A DNA stretch of 64,000 bases, taken from Paulownia fortunei (Eukaryota > Streptophyta > Magnoliopsida > Lamiales > Paulowniaceae). Positions 49,501 through 62,491 of the stretch are shown one piece after another. The stretch covers positions 682,001-746,000 of the forward strand of contig JAGSPU010000063.1 of the NCBI GenBank assembly GCA_019321725.1, in the 5' to 3' direction. The stretch's first letter is position 1, and each line of letters starts with the position of its first letter. The position numbers and the translations under genes are program-made. The notes under the pieces are model-generated. The model was not told the origin of the DNA, did not search any database, and saw nothing but the letters and a program-made list of their open reading frames with translations.

Positions 49501-52500
49501 AGCGATGAGGTCGGCCAGATGGAAGCGTATCGAACTCTCAGCAGAATTCTTGAGGTTTTTGTTTTATTCTTTCTGTATATTTTTTGAAAGAATTTTTTCT
49601 TTTCATTTGTGCTTATGCTACTCTTTGTGCAGAAACATTCTTGGTTCTGCTCTTCGCAATTTGCTGTGGTGATGGATTTGTTGACTGGGATGAAGTCTTC
49701 AGCTAATATCACATTGCTTAAAATCCGTTTTACCTGTTTGCAGACCTTATTGATTCATGCGTTAATGGTAGGCCAGTTATTCTAGATATTTAGCCATTGT
49801 TAAGTTCTACGTTGCTGGATATGATAATTAATTTATGACTTGAGAACTTCTTTTTATTGAAAAATATTGTTCTAGCTTGGCTTGTTTATGGATCTCTGTG
49901 CTCATAAGATGAACTTGCATGCTCAAGTTTTATCCTCTTCTACAGCATTATTTTGCTTTTTTTGGTCTATGCTTTATTTGAATTTAGAGACTTTCCTATT
50001 GTGCAGAGAAACATGGACGAGGAGAATACAAAGGCTTTCCTTATTCTGAATGAGATTATTCTCACCTTAAAAGATGTAAGAGCTACTTCCTTATACTTTA
50101 TGTTCCATTCTTTGCTCAAATTTTATGGGATTGATGGGCATGTGTGTAAACCTTGTCTTTTGTGGGTTGGAAATTAAGAAACACTCTATGCTCTGTGATA
50201 GTCAGATAAAAGATACCCTTTTTGGTGGAGCTTACAAGTTTTTACCCGTTGAAGTTCTCTTGGCCTCTAAAAATATCCCATTAGTTTGTGTTTTCTGTTA
50301 TAGTCGTGTTATAAAAACCTTCAAACCAGAAAAGGGATGAGTAGTGGCCTTTTGGGGATACAAATCTACATTTTATTTAAGCCTGAGAGGCCAGACTTGC
50401 ATGGCAAAAAGGGTATCACAACTTATCTGTCTTAGAAAATTTCTCATAGCTCATTATTCTGACCTTGTAAGCTGCAGTTAATTCTTGTCTCTAATACCTA
50501 AGTTATTTGAAGTTCAGTCCAATGAAGAAGGCAGGAAAGCAGCTTATGATGCTTTACATGCGATAAGTTCCAAGTTGCGGAGCTCATCGGATGCTTCTTG
50601 TGATGGAGTCTATCACAAACTTCTCACCATGGTAAGTTCAACCTTATCCCACCCCACATATAATTCATCCTTACCTTCTCTGTGTTTTATGCAACAATTA
50701 TGTGAATTGTTGATCTGGATGTTCTAAAATTTGATAAATGCCGCAAAAACATATCATAATTATGATGAAAAGATGTCTCTTGTGTTTGTTCGTGATGCTT
50801 TACAATTATGCCTGCAGGTGGAGTCTTTATTGATTTACTTGAATCAGCAAATAGGATATTCATTTATGACAAACTATGCTGCCTTTATGGTTATAATAAG
50901 CCTGCAGCTTCTCATATATGTTATGATATAGCATGAAATTGTCATTTACCATTTGATGGAGCTAACTTTTATATTGAATTGCCTTATGCACTCCCAAGTG
51001 CAGCAAACAATCCTGCTTTCCCATGTCATGTTGAGGAACTAAGACTCTATGATGATGTTGTTATGCCAGTTTACAGGTTATCTTTCTGGTTCCTCTCCCC
51101 ATATAAAGAGTGGAGTGGTGTCTGCACTCTCAGTATTAGTTTACAATGATCCTGATATCTGCATTACAATGCCTGATGTTGTTCCCTCTGTTATGGAGTT
51201 GTTACACAGCAAAGCAGTTGAGGTTATAAAAGTGAGTTTCCCCTGCCTTCAGATGTCAGCACTATTTTATAATTTTTTTTTATGCTGATGAGGTGCTTGA
51301 TCTATATTGAACAGGCTGTTTTGGGCTTTGTGAAGGTATTAGTTTCATGTCTTATACCTAATGATCTGCACCGTTTTCTTTCGGACATCATGGATGGAAT
51401 TATTCGTTGGTCGTCTGTCTCACGCCATCATTTCAAAACAAAGGTGTGTGATCAGAGTCTTGCTTACAGAAGTCTTGAATGATAATGTTAGAAAATGAGA
51501 GTAGGTATGGTTTGGAGTCAAGAAAAGAGATGTTTTTGCTTTTGGTTAGGGTGTGACTGACGTAGATCTAGATGTCAATCACCATCTTTGCAGTTTCTGA
51601 TAGCTGCTTAATTTTGATGATGCCTTAGAATATCGGCTCTATCTTTTATTATTTTTCGCTCATCCATCTGGGTTATAGTCGTTTTTCTTTTTTAATAATT
51701 CTGAATAAATACCCTTTTTCTTCACTTAATTGCATCTCCAAAATATTATGTATGTTTATCCTTCCTATAAATGCTCAACCAGAACAGACATTATGAGTTT
51801 GGTTTACAGAGACTGGGATTATTCTGGAAACTGTTCAAAAATGGGATTGGGATGAGACTGACCATTGGGATAATGTGGGGGTTTTGACCTTAGGGGTGCT
51901 TCAGTTAGTCTGATCTCAGTGTTGGTCTACACTGACTAGTTGTACAGCTCTCTGAATTTATCTTCTCCAGAAGTACTATTGAGATGTTCCTTTTATTTCA
52001 TTACAGGTCATTGTGATTTTGGAGATCATGATGAGGAAGTGTGGTTCTGCTACAGTGAAGGCGCTTGTGCCTGAGAAATACAAGGATTTTGTGCAGGGTG
52101 TTGTGGTGGTACTTGTCTTTTGCCTTTTTCAGCTTTCTTGTTTTATGTTGCTAGATTTTGATGCGCTTCATGATGCTTGGTAGATTGTTAAGTGGCTGTT
52201 AGCTTCAGCAAGCTAATGGCTGGGACCTAGTTTTAAATTTACGCTTGATGATATTTATGGGATAATTATTGGTTCAGACAATATAAAGTGTGTTTTGTCC
52301 CCATATGTGCTTCAGTGTTAGTGGCTGAAGCTTAATGTCGTTAAATTTTAAGGTTACAACATTTTTCATTAGTAGGTACTTTCATAATGATTTGATTTAA
52401 GAATAACTTGTAATTATCCAAAGACTTGTGCATAATTCTGAAATTGTCAGTGTCCCCTGGTTCAGATTCTTATGTGACCACTGTTCGTTGGTGCGTACTT

Positions 52501-53089
52501 TGTATTTCTTCATCTCCGTCCATGGCTAAGAATCCACCACATTTACTGTATTAATATTGCTGCAGAATCGTCATGGCAAGACAAGTTCTAAGGAAGCTGG
52601 AAGCAAAGACACTAGACCAGAACTTTCTGATTCATCTCTTAGGGGGTCTGATTCTTTGTCCAACTTCAATCCTTATTTTATGTGAGTCAGAAACTTTGTT
52701 CAGATTACTATTCTTGATGATAATCGAGCTAGCTATTTTACAGGCAGCAGAAAAGGAAACGAGATGAATCTGCTATCTCATCCAAGGAAGAAGGATCTGC
52801 GAGACCTTGGAAAAGAAAGAGGGATAAGAAACAGAATGCTGGGGAGTCCTTTGTAAGAGTTGTACATTCTGATCGCGGTGGCCTGCACAAGGGTAAGTCG
52901 AAGAATCCTCGAGGCGGTGATGCGAGGCAGTTCAAGAGAGAGCTCTCTGATGGAAAGAAGCACAAGGAGAGGACAGTAATGAAGAAGAACAATGAAGGAA
53001 ACCTCCGAAGACCAGCTGTTGCATCCAAATTTCCGAAGCACAAAAAAGTAGGAAGAAAGGACAGAAAATCAGCTGCTCAGAGAACATGA
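43528..53089 (+). CDS. RRP12: RRP12-like ribosomal RNA processing protein, 18 exons
   Basis: RRP12 is a nucleolar HEAT-repeat karyopherin-like factor for maturation and export of pre-ribosomal subunits. The exons join in phase to 1170 aa: 43528-44025, 44473-45019, 45820-46071, 46613-46704, 47321-47531, 48163-48344, 48470-48703, 48977-49149, 49320-49413, 49498-49554, 49633-49767, 50007-50075, 50518-50631, 51070-51231, 51315-51443, 52007-52108, 52566-52681, 52744-53089. Recognisable segments are VRKCAQDCLLTVFKSF, the NUC173-type region around residues 350-560 (MGPEKLLALLPISL, AYAHGCWGLLPAFCRHP), YLSGSSPHIKSGVVSALS and AVLGFVKVLVSCL. A Lys/Arg-rich tail (last 115 residues) probably acts in nucleolar targeting. 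Length is close to the family's roughly 1,200-1,300 aa. Exon 13 needs the TTCAG acceptor at 50517, because an upstream AG leads to a stop. The exon 16 end could be 3 nt shorter. Confidence 0.92.
45450..45667 (+). repeat. Tandem repeat, about 2.6 units of 78-87 bp, in RRP12-like intron 2
   Basis: Copies start at 45450, 45537 and 45615, each opening TGCTT-TTAAGAC and containing ATTCAGATGACAAGTTTTTT or a close variant. Copies 1 and 2 differ by a small deletion and several substitutions. The third is truncated and more diverged. Confidence 0.85.
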
Positions 53090-54036
53090 AAGGACTACAA
53101 GTGAAATCGGTTGAAGGTTTGAAACTAAAACATGTAAGCAAATTATCCATCAATCTCAGTTATATGGGATATGACTTGACTTCTGTGTTGGTCCAGGGCC
53201 ACAACAATGGCCAGGCAGACCACAAGTCTTCAGGAGAGTGCTGTGGATGAGACATAGTTCTGATATTTTCTTTAGGATTTCCTTGGAGCACTTGGTTCTC
53301 AATTTTTGACTTTGGGCTGCACTTCTTGCTGAGAATGCGGTTTAATATGTACAATGTATACAAATTCTTGTTCAATGAAGACACAACAGATTTTTCGTTT
53401 GATAGTCACCGGTAACCAAAAAACCTTAATTATGCCAAAACATGTAGGAGAAATTGTTTTCTTTAATTATTAGTATTTTGCTCTTATAAATATGAGTCAA
53501 ATATTGTAATTTGTTTGGATACGTGAAGGAACACTCATTTATTGTTTACCAAAACAAACAAGCATGAACCGGAAGGTGGATGGCTATTTAACTCAATTAT
53601 TTCCGTGTTAAATAAAATAAAATATAAACATGAACGGAGGTTATTTTTTATTACATGGAAATGTATAAAGCAAAGTCTGTTCTTGAAAAATGCCAGTATA
53701 ATGAAATGAACGGTTATTTAGAGAATGCAATGAATATTGATCTACAAGTTTTAATACAAATTCTGTTAAATTAAACTAGTTAATTTTCATAACTTGATTC
53801 ATATGTTTTAAGTTCTAAATGTAGACATCTAATGTTAAAATATAATGTAATAAGATTAGGGAACAAAAAAAAAAACGATGTTGGCACATAAGCCACAATA
53901 TTAAAAACTTCATTTTTGGATAATTTTTGTAAAAAAAAGAAGTTTTCGTTCTAACTTTGACAGTTGATACACAAACCAAGATATAAAAAACGCTTTTAGT
54001 TACTAAAAGGGCAAAGGCTGCACGAGTTTTACTACC
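53090..54036. other. RRP12-like 3'UTR and short intergenic spacer
   Basis: About 0.95 kb with no supported gene. The first 300 bp are probably 3'UTR and the rest is AT-rich. Confidence 0.55.
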
Positions 54037-54042
54037 TATAAA
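54037..54042 (+). promoter_or_regulatory. TATA box of the PPR gene
   Basis: TATAAA in the context TACCTATAAAAC. Initiation about 30 bp downstream (near 54068) would exclude the out-of-frame ATG at 54061 and leave the ATG at 54101 as the first one in the mRNA. Confidence 0.55.
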
Positions 54043-54100
54043 ACTGTCATCGGAGCCAAGATGCGCGAGGCCTATCTTCATCACCTCCGCAAAAGCCCTC

Positions 54101-57100
54101 ATGGCCACCATATACCACCAGCCTCCCTTCTTCACCCCCCACCCAAAGCCCCACTCCCCTGCCAAAACCACCACCTCAACAATCTATTGCTCCAAGCCGA
54201 AGAATCCAGACCCATTCAAAGAGAAGAAGCAGGCCCAAGTAGACTACGACGCGGGGACCCACAAGTTGTCCACCAAAATCTCCGGTATCCGGAAGTCTGA
54301 CCTCCCGAAACGCCATCGTTTGCGGGTAGAAGGCGACCGTTTTCAGAAAGACTGGACTGTATCCGAGGTGGTGGAGAGGATAATTAAGCTTAACCACTGG
54401 GAGGACGTTGAGGGTGTACTGAACAGTTGGGCTGGCCGGTTTGCGCCAAGAATTTTCCGGTTCTGATCAGGGTAATTTTTGTCACATGCGGTTCTGTGGT
54501 GATTTAAATTTTTTGAGTCTTTTTTTGTATTTTTTGGGGCGAGCGGTGGGATGTTTGTTTCTTGAGGGTATAATTTTATGTAAATTGGTAGTGTTTGATG
54601 CTGTTAATCAGTCGGATTTCACTATTTTTCTGAATGCAATACGGGAATAACTCTGTTAATTTCTCTATAAAATAATTAAATAAGATTGAACAACATAACA
54701 GTTAACAGTTTGAAATTTTTACAGTAACTAAATTCTAAACTTTTGTACAACAACTGTGTTCAATCGATTACTCAAACTATTAGACAATTTCACACACTTT
54801 GTACAATATTAGTGAGGACATTTATTTGTGGCGGAAGGAGTAAGTTTATGGCTTATGTATGTGGGGTTTTGTTGAAGAGGCTAGGAAGAATCAAGGTACA
54901 AGCTTTGAAACTAATCACTTCTTTGTATATTTATGTGGTGGAGCAAGATACAACCTTTATTGCTTTATACACAATCATTTCTGTTTTTCTTTGTTCAGGG
55001 GTATTGTAGAAAGAGCTAATTTCTTGATAAGAAAGATACTTCCGACTATGAAATGAATTGTTTTTTTTGGTAAGCCTGTTGAGGTTGGGGTCGTAAACTG
55101 TTAATATCAATGCTGGGGTCGATAAAATCTGCAACGGATGACTTCTAACCTTTGTCAATGTACCTTGTGCTATAGTCATTTTCACCTTCTTCTTTGGCGA
55201 TAATGAAAGTGCTCTGGCATTTATTTCAGCTCATATATGTGCATAGATGTCAATGAATTTGTCATTTGAATTTAAACCTTTTACAGTGTTGGTTGCCCTT
55301 TTTGCCAGTTTCTTGAAAGTAGTAAGTATTTGAACATAGTTTGGGCAAATGATATAGGCTTGTAGATTATTAGGCTGTTGCAATTTGCTTGCGGAAGAAA
55401 TTAGGTTTCCTATTTTTTAATTTCAAACAGACTTGGTTAGATACCCAGAAGAATTTTTCTTTGGTATGCCTTTTCAGCCTATGAAGTGATTTCTATTGTC
55501 TTTTATCTCTATATTTACTGTTAACTGCTGATGTGGTAGTGTGTCATTTGTAACTCTTTCGTGATCGGTAGTCAAAGCAGCATATCTTGAAGTTCACTTC
55601 ATCCAGAATTTTTACTATTTTTAATGCAAGTGTCAGAAAAAGGAGCTACCTGCATTGTGAGAATATATCAGACACAAACTTGCTTTTGTGGGTGATAATC
55701 TTGTGAGAAAGGCTTCTGTTGCTTTATTTTAAGAGCTGACAATTTTACAAGCAATGTATGCATATTGTTATGACATTATCCTTTTCAGTTATCTTGACTT
55801 GTTATTATGTTATTCTTAGATGTGCTTGTCAGCTTTAAGCTTGTTCTCTTTTGTGGTTTTCATAATTGGACTGTTTAAAGGTACCCTGTAGTTTTCTTTG
55901 ATTCTATTGTTTTTGTGAAGAAGCTGTAAAACAACTTCTACTTTGCTGTGCAGGAACTAACCAAATGGGTTCTATAGAACATAGCATCCAAGTTTTCAAT
56001 TGGATGAAGAATCAAAAAGACTATTGTGCAAGAAATGATATTTATGATATGATGATCAGGTTGCATGCTAGACATAACCGTATTGACCAGGCACGTGGCT
56101 TATTTTTTGAGATGCAAAAGTGGAGGTATGCTCTTTCTCTCCATGTGCATTGCATTGTCATCAATGGTTATTAATGCCTCCGTTGGAAACAGCCTTTTCT
56201 GTCTGCTCTCCCTATCACTTGGATAACAAGAAAATGTGTTAATCAAACAAATGAAAAAAATTCCTTTTTGTTTGGCTGCTTACAATGTCTCTTTTGCTGG
56301 ATCTAGTGGGGTTCAAAGTTCAAATGGCTAATTCAATTACCTACTAAATATTTCTTTCAGAAACTGAGTTATATCTCAGAAATAAGGTCCTTGTATGATT
56401 GCTTGCATCAGAAGATGAATCTATTTTTCATGGTCCTATGAAGAGGAAAATTCATCAACAGTTCATGTGAGCATAATAAGGAACACCCAAACACATAAAT
56501 TTTATAATTTTTGTTTTTGTTTTTTTGAACTCTCTGGATTAGATAATTTTTTTACAAGATGTTTCTCTCCAGTCCCAGTTGGGGGCCAGCTACTCTGTTA
56601 TTTTGTTTTATACGTTTTTCCTTTTATATTTTTCTCATGGTCACTTTGTTGTTTGTTATTTCTTCTAGGTGCAAGCCTGATGTTGAAACCTACAATGCTC
56701 TCATCTATGCACATGGGCGGGCTGGTCAATGGCGCTGGGGACTGAATATCATGGAAGACATGCTTCGTGCAGCTGTGTGTATTTACATTTTCCCTTCCTA
56801 ATCAATCTTTGTGGTTCTGATGTGAGCTTCCTTCTTTTTATTATCTTTATGTTTCAGCTGGCTTTTCTGTTTTTAGCATCCGTCACTTTTTATCAACAAG
56901 GGCTCCTGGTGTTAAATTTATACCAGCCTAACTTTCTACACTGTTGCAATTTTTCAACTTCTTTTGCTACATAGATCTGTAAACTGATTAAGTTGATTCC
57001 CCTACAACCCCGACTATTGGTTTCAATAAAAAACAAAAAATTGTATAACGTTTTTAGCTGTTTATCAAATCAATGTTGGTTGTTTCTCTCAGCTGCACAC

Positions 57101-60100
57101 TTTTCTCAATGTGATGTCATATGGTAGAAGTCTCATAGAGTTGAGAAACGTTGCTGAAAAATGTAACTATTTTCCATAAATAATGATGGTTTCTGAGGCT
57201 CTGCTTGAGTTTCTTTGGTTTTTGGGCTAATAATTTTTTCCAAGAATAGACTGTTGGATGGTCTTGATTACTTTATATCTGAAGGGGATGGCGTATCTGA
57301 TCTGTGCTGATGTGATAATCACTTGCACATAATCTAAGTTTGCGGTGGAGTTTCAAATGTTTGAGTTTACCCTCTATTGTTTGAAATCATAAAGATGCAA
57401 GTCAAATAAGAATCTTTTATTTTCGTAGTATTATTTTATGCTGCCTTTTCAGATCAGAATGAATATTTGAACATTATCTTTTCCATATTTAGTAAGAATA
57501 CCCCCAAAGCCAACTTGTTCAAATTTCCCAGCACCAAAGAGAAGACAGTGAATGTAGCATCACAAAGTTATTATGCTTGTATCCGACCATATTTCCCTTC
57601 CAGTTTCCACCTCCTCCCCCCACCCCTTCTCTCATGCTCTTTTACTCACTTGGGGTTGGGGAGAATCAGTATTGTTAAGAGTCATTAAATATAAAATTTC
57701 TTTATGTATCTCCTCTCTAACAACTTTAGCTTTAGACAAGGTGTCCATTCAATATTTATATAACAATGGCCGTTTGTCATTTAGCCTTTATGCATTCTTA
57801 AGGATTGAACTTCTACAACAGGAATTGGTTTGTGCATATAAAGACAAATTTCAGCCGTTGCTAACTACTCTTTTTTTGTTTCCACATACTGTGCACTTGT
57901 GTGCCTGTATTTTCCATTTTCATGTATTGGTTGTACTGCTTTTACCAGAAATAAGTTGATGTTGTTTCAAATCTGCAGATTCCTCCAAGTAGATCAACAT
58001 ATAACAATTTGATCAATGCATGTGGATCAAGTGGCAATTGGAGGGAGGCTCTGAAAGTTTGTAAAAAGATGACGGATAACGGAGTTGGGCCTGACCTGGT
58101 GACTCACAATATCATTCTATCTGCATATAAAACCGGATCACAGTATTCAAAAGCACTCTCGTATTTTGAGCTAATGAGGGGTACAAATGTCCATCCAGAC
58201 ACTACGACCCTCAATATTGTTATAGGTTGCCTGGTTAAGCTTGGCAAATATGAGGAAGCTATTAAAGTTTTCAATTCAATGAGAGAGAAAAGATCAGAAT
58301 GTCGTCCTGATATTGTTACTTATACTAGCATCATGCATATGTACTCTGTTTGTGGACAGGTTGAAAATTGCCATGCTGTTTTCAACACATTGGTTGCAGA
58401 GGGTCTGAAACCTAATATTGTTTCATACAATGCATTACTTGGTGCATATGCTTCACTTGGGCTGAGTGAGTCGGCCTCATCAATTTTTAATGAGATGAAA
58501 CAGAATGGGATCCGTCCAGATGTCATATCTTATACCTCTTTACTCAATGCATTTGGAAGATCACAACAACCACAGAAGGCCAGGGAAATATTTGATATGA
58601 TGAGAAGAAACAATTGCAAACCGAATTTGGTGAGTTACAATGCACTGATTGATGCCTATGGATCTAATGGCTTTCTAGCTGAAGCTGTGGAACTGCTGCG
58701 TGAAATGGAGCAAGTCGGTCTGCAACCAAATGTTGTTTCAATTAGTTCCTTGTTGGCAGCATGTGGTCGCTGTTGTCAAAAGGTGAAGATTGATTCCATA
58801 CTTAAAGCCGCTAACTTGCGAGGCATAGAATTGAATACAATCGCCTACAACTCTGCTATTGGAAGTTATATGAATGTCGGGGAATATGAGCAAGCTTTAG
58901 CTTTATATAGGCGCATGAGGGAAAAGAGAGTTAAACCTGATTCTGTTACTTATAATGTTTTGATAAGTGGCTGTTGCAAGCTGTCAAAGTACAGTGAAGC
59001 AGTAGAATTTCTTGTTGAATTGAGGGATCTGAAGATTCCTTTGTCTAAGGAGGTATATTCTTCTGCAATCTGTGCCTATAGCAAACAGGCAAGTAATTTA
59101 GATAAGTGTACTTCTGAATTCATACTGCCATAACTCATGTTAGTCCTAATTCCCCCTCCCCTTCCCCCCCTCTCTGTCTCTGCGTATGTATTTCCAGGGT
59201 CAACTTGCTGAAGCCGAATCAATGTTCACATGATGAAAATGGATGGTTTGCATCCAGATGTGATTGCATATACAGCAATGCTACATGCTTATAGTACTGC
59301 AGGTGAGTTCACTTTAGTGTTTTAATTGTGAAAGTGCAGTTCAAGAAAGTGGGCTAAGCTTGCTGGAAAAATTTTATGTGCAGAGCACTGGGAGAAAGCT
59401 TTTGCAGTGTTTCAAGAAATGGAGCTAAATAATGTCCAGCCAGACTCAGTAGCTTGTGCAGCTCTTATGAGAACTTTCAATAGAGGATCTCAACCAGGCA
59501 AAGTCCTGCTTCTTGCTGAGTTTATGAGAGACAAGAAGATTCCATTTATTGATGCAGTGTTCTTTGAAATGCTTTCTGCATGTACCATGTAAGTCTTGCT
59601 TGTTAAATGTTCTATTGAGGAACACTAGGTCACTACATTTATTCTTCCTGCGGACATGTTCATCCTGTGTCTGGTTTTGCACTGTTGTTTTGTGGTTTGA
59701 GGTGCGGTTTACTTGATGAATTATCTATTCAGGGCCAAAAAATAAGGATCTTGAACTACAGATTGAATATGTGTTTCTCATATTTTCCTGATTCTTGTGA
59801 TTATCATATACTAAGAAGTTTATTTTCTAAATTAAATTTGCTGTGTCTTGGTTTAGAGCTGAGTCATTACTCTGCTAAGAAACTTACTGTTGTATTTTGT
59901 TGAAGTTTGCGGGATTGGAAGACCTTAACTGATGTTATTCACATGATGGAGACTTCCCTTCCTCGTATCTCAGTTGGAACTCTGAATCATCTTCTTCATT
60001 CTTTTGGAAAAGTAGGAAAGATTGACACCATGATGAAGGTAATTGTAATTGGACTGCTTCGCAATCTGTCTTTTTGCATTATTAGGAGGGTGTGCATTGA

Positions 60101-62491
60101 ATGCTGACTGTCAGAACATGCTCGACATTTCTGGATAATTGTATTTTTGGAGATAAGATATGCTCAGATTTAGGATTATATTCAAGATGGCAAGTGATTG
60201 ATTTCTTCCTTCTCATCTTTATTGTAGTTGTTTCTGAAGATAGTTGCATCAGGTGCAGAAGTTGACTCGACTACCTACGCAGTTTTATTGAAGAGTCTTT
60301 TAACTGCTGGGTATTGGAGGAAATATATTGAGGTAAATTCTCAAACTTCTTCAGAATTCATCTACTGGCTTTCAATTTCTGATTGTGTTTGAACATCTGA
60401 TTTATTTGAAACTCATGAAACACTTGTGCCATTGAATCGGAATCATTAACACACTGGTACAGTTGCAATAGTAAACTTATTAGCTTAAAAAAAATTGAAC
60501 GATATATTTGTTTCAAAATATCACAAGCAAGGTCATTTCTTGTGATCTAATGAGAAATTATTTCCCTTTTACTCATCATTAACTTCTTATTCTTATCCTG
60601 CCTAGAATTTCTCAAGTTAATTGAGAAATTACATAATATCTTTGTGAGAGAGATCAAACTTATGTTTTCTTCACTAAAGTTGTTCATGAGGCAATATAAA
60701 TTTGAAGACGGACTTCTTAATCTCAATGATTACACCTTTATCTATTCCTCCAAACTACAAATGGAAGGCAGCTTATGGAAATTTGACACACTCTGTAAGG
60801 TCTGTAATCTGATGATACAGAAGAAATGCTGGAGTCACTCACAGCTAGTAGGTCTCTCCGTGGGTCAGTCCCAGATGCTACCTAGGTTTATTAGATCTGG
60901 ACTTGTAAGTGGGTTTTTAACCCTGACCCCTACCTGACCTGAGTATGATCTTTTTAAATTACATGCTGGAGTCTCCACCTGCCCTGATTCAGTCAATTTC
61001 CTTCACACACCCCCTTCCCCCCAACCCCCAAAAAGGTCTCAACTTCCCCTGCCAGCCTACCAAAAAAATCAACCTTTACCTTGTCTCCCTCTTGCTGTGG
61101 ATTGATTCATTTTTTCCCAGATTTTGCACAGCTGAGGTTGCTCTTTGAAATATCTTTGTTTTTTTAGTATGTACTCCAGAGATGAAGGGGACAACCTTAA
61201 GAGTCCAATAGCATGATCTGACGACAAAAGAAACTTATGTAAAATGACAGGGTGTCTCACACGCACACCTTTGTGTTCATATATTTGCATGGCATATGTA
61301 TGGTCTGGTTTTCATATCTCTTTTGAGCTACATTGGCTTTTACTTGAATTTGGTCGTAAAATTTTTTTTGTTAAAGGTTTGGGGCGTAAGGTTTTTAGAT
61401 CTGTGTTTAAGTAAAAGAAAATTTACAGATAACCTTCATTCTACTGCAGTATTATTATGTGGATCAAAAGCGGGTCTAGGAGCCCTCTTGTGCCTGTAGG
61501 ATATGCCTAAGAAAGTAATATTTGTCCTTGGTAGGAGTAGGTAAGGTCAGGGCTTCATCTACTGGGTAAAGTGTAGGGTCTGGTTCTGCAGATGACTAGC
61601 GGGTTTGTGGCTATGTAAGTAAGTTGGATCTTATACTCAAGTCATACTCTCCACTGGCCCAAATTTAATATCCAGACTGTTGTACAACTCCTGCTAGGCA
61701 GCAGTCTGCATTGCTAGGCCCGTTTGATCCTGAGTTAGCAAAGCACTCAAAGTGAGATATCCTGCTTTCTGTTTGCACTACCGAGTATGTAAAAGCAGTA
61801 GCAGCTCATCCGATACAAGAGTTTGTCTGCATTTTCTTATAAAAAGCACTAGCAGCTCTTGCAGCTTGTGACCAGCCAAAACTAGCTCTTTTTCTGGTAA
61901 TGCACAGCATAATTGAAACAATTTTTTATGCAGGTGATGCAGTGGATGGAGGATGCAGGAGTGCCACCTTCTGCTCAAATGTACAGCAGTATTCTATCTT
62001 TTGCTCAAACAAGTGGCGGAGCTGAAAATGCTGCAGCCATAAGAGAACGAATAGGTAAGGTGGCTAAGGATCATTTTTTTGTGTGGAAGGATTGTTATTT
62101 ATGAAATCTGAGGAGTCTTCAGTTTTGACTATTCCCAGAATTCCTAACAACAATAAGCACTCCGGTTTTTTTATCAAGGGACTTGCATAATTAAAAAACA
62201 ATGGTGAAACAGAAGGGATGTAATTTCTATTGAAAAGCGAGCAGTCTTCTGGCTAGTAGTGTGATATCACTCTGTAATTACCCACATGGTGCGCACAGCT
62301 CAATACTTGTGATTTTGTGAGATCCATCTGAAGCAAATGACATGCTCAATGGTCAATTTTCACCTCAGATTCAGATATTAGCATTGCATGTTAACTGTTC
62401 TATACTCTTTATATGTGGTCTGTCTGGACGTGACCTTTTGTTTTCTTTGACAGAATCCTTGAAGAGGAAATCTGGTTATTTGATTTTATAA
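54101..62491 (+). CDS. EMB2654: EMB2654-like P-class pentatricopeptide repeat protein, with three apparent 1-nt deletions
   Basis: It resembles Arabidopsis At2g41720 (EMB2654), an organelle-targeted RNA-binding PPR protein needed for embryo development. Exons: 54101-54471, 55954-56125, 56669-56774, 57979-59088, 59198-59302, 59384-59588, 59906-60038, 60228-60332, 61934-62054, 62454-62491. A transit-peptide-like N-terminus (MATIYHQPPFF) leads to KRHRLRVEGDRFQKDW and a long array of 35-residue PPR motifs. The 370-codon exon 4 holds about ten of them (NLINACGSSGNWREAL, VTYTSIMHMYSVCGQ, YNALIDAYGSNGFLAEA). Conserved frame breaks occur near 54446, 55961 and 59228, each consistent with loss of one base. 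Allowing for these, the length would be about 822 aa, as I recall for the Arabidopsis protein. Exon 4 ends in a GC donor (CAG|GCAAGT). Either assembly errors or a decaying copy explain the breaks; as written, translation stops in exon 1. Confidence 0.85.
60333..61933 (+). other. 1.6-kb intron of the PPR gene
   Basis: The longest intron of the gene after intron 1, lying between the WRKYIE and VMQWMED exons. It holds CT/C-rich stretches (about 61005-61040) and unassigned sequence. The GC-richer block at 61450-61770 may be an old insertion. No protein-coding signature was recognised. Confidence 0.5.

Noticed and set aside
50485..50517. Longer version of RRP12-like exon 13
   Set aside because: An acceptor at the earlier CTGCAG puts a stop in frame. 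The TTCAG site at 50517 gives the conserved continuation SNEEGRKAAYDAL.
54061..54300. Upstream ATG and 79-codon frame overlapping PPR exon 1
   Set aside because: It is out of frame with the PPR protein and probably lies before the transcription start set by the TATA box at 54037.
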